A stretch of DNA of 64,000 nucleotides from Gadus chalcogrammus (lineage: Eukaryota > Chordata > Actinopteri > Gadiformes > Gadidae): positions 8,504,039-8,568,038 of the forward strand of contig NC_079428.1 in assembly GCF_026213295.1 (NCBI RefSeq), written 5' to 3'. Positions 63,187 through 64,000 of this stretch are shown in pieces. Positions within the stretch are counted from its first letter, which is position 1, and each line of letters starts with the position of its first letter. The notes beneath the pieces were generated by a model, which saw only the letters and a program-made list of their open reading frames with translations, did not search any database and had not been told where the DNA came from. A program made the translations under genes and the position numbers.

Positions 63187-64000
63187 AAATTGTTGTGGAA
63201 AATTAAGACAGCAATTTATTCTATCTTCTAGAATTTGTCCATTGACTGCGCTCTCTTACATTTACAATGCTGGATTGTCTTGACTAGAGCATATTAAATG
63301 GTGTTGTAGCACTGCTACAGAATATCTGATCTTTACACGGGTACCAAAATTGACCACCCTGAGTTGCTGCTGTTTGGAATGGTTGAGGTTAGCGTTTTTT
63401 CACCCTAGACTTATTTTTTAAGCTATCAAAACCTAACCTACGGGGGAGGATCTTGATGGACACACCAAATGTGAGGTCTCTGGGGTTCTCTGCAGCAGAC
63501 TTCACAATTGCATAAGGGCAACATTCGCATAAATCTGCCATAACTCTGCGATTTTTAACAAAATCAAAACCAAAATACCATAAGGTCGGGTAAGCAGAAT
63601 TTGGAACAAATTGTGGCTCATTTGGGCTTATGGTTTGTTTTGCATGACGATTTCAATTTTCCAAAACAATCAACGTACAGCTAAATCTATCCCTATGGAC
63701 CTGATGGACCCAATGGCAAAAAGATTCAGCTCGTCAAATAAGGCCAAGATACCAAGTTTCAGATTTTTTTATAATACGGGGCACGGACATATAGGTTTGA
63801 CTACAAGTCATAGCGCCCCCTGTGGTCATAGCGGGACAACACTTTTTGGAGACCTCCTTACTTCCTGTCTACAAATGCTAATGAAATTGTACATTTCTCT
63901 GGTGTTCAGGTTTGGAGTGGTTGTTTTTGCGCTTTTGTCGCAATCAATTAATATATTAAAAAATAATTTTATTGTAAATATTAAAAATAAAAACTGTCTG
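63187..64000. other. U1 copy 3 downstream region
   Basis: No gene seen. 63530-63720 is distantly similar to 53880-54060 (CATAACTC...; CGTACAGC(T)AAATC), so it is the equivalent 3' flank of the U1 repeat unit. Confidence 0.45.

Overview
The window is vertebrate nuclear DNA, almost certainly from a teleost fish. It has spliced genes with GT-AG introns, fish-type SINEs and LINEs, long (GT)n arrays and many hAT-like or TTAA-target DNA elements. The density of dinucleotide arrays would suit a gadiform, but that is inference. Most of the sequence is introns, UTRs and mobile elements, and only a small fraction is coding.

Layout: (1) 1-5850: the last five coding exons and long 3' UTR of fxr2 (+). 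(2) 6690-30260: three tandem copies of a PLAC8/cornifelin-family gene (+), each in a repeat unit with a (GT)n array at both ends. Between units 1 and 2 lie a near-identical duplicate of part of the fxr2 3' UTR (13665-15590), itself hit by a 480-bp foldback element, and the 3' end of a Ty3/gypsy retrotransposon. Between units 2 and 3 lie a broken hAT transposase and a long inverted repeat. (3) 30720-43060: two rbm4-type RNA-binding protein genes (+), with a LINE fragment and a tifa gene (-) between them. (4) 45052-46491: a single-V-domain immunoglobulin-superfamily receptor gene (-) with an ITIM-like tail. (5) 47840-49330: a broken LINE (-). (6) 51880-63190: a U1 snRNA cluster with three full 164-nt copies and one collapsed remnant, heavily invaded by transposons.

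Most striking observation: a 1506-bp element (52314-53819) with inverted termini and TTAA flanks lies directly 3' of the first U1 gene. It carries a decayed copy of a large coding exon of eepd1. The paralogous U1 copy at 61602 has the unoccupied site, so the insertion can be read directly. This looks like a Pack-type, gene-capturing TTAA-target transposon.

Other points worth attention: the second intron of all three cornifelin-like genes appears to be a GC-AG intron; a foldback element in intron 1 is present in copies 2 and 3 and absent in copy 1, which orders the duplications; the same TTGTTGACGGGGGG minisatellite motif sits inside three elements with different hAT-like termini. No bacterial genes, CRISPR arrays or operons are present.
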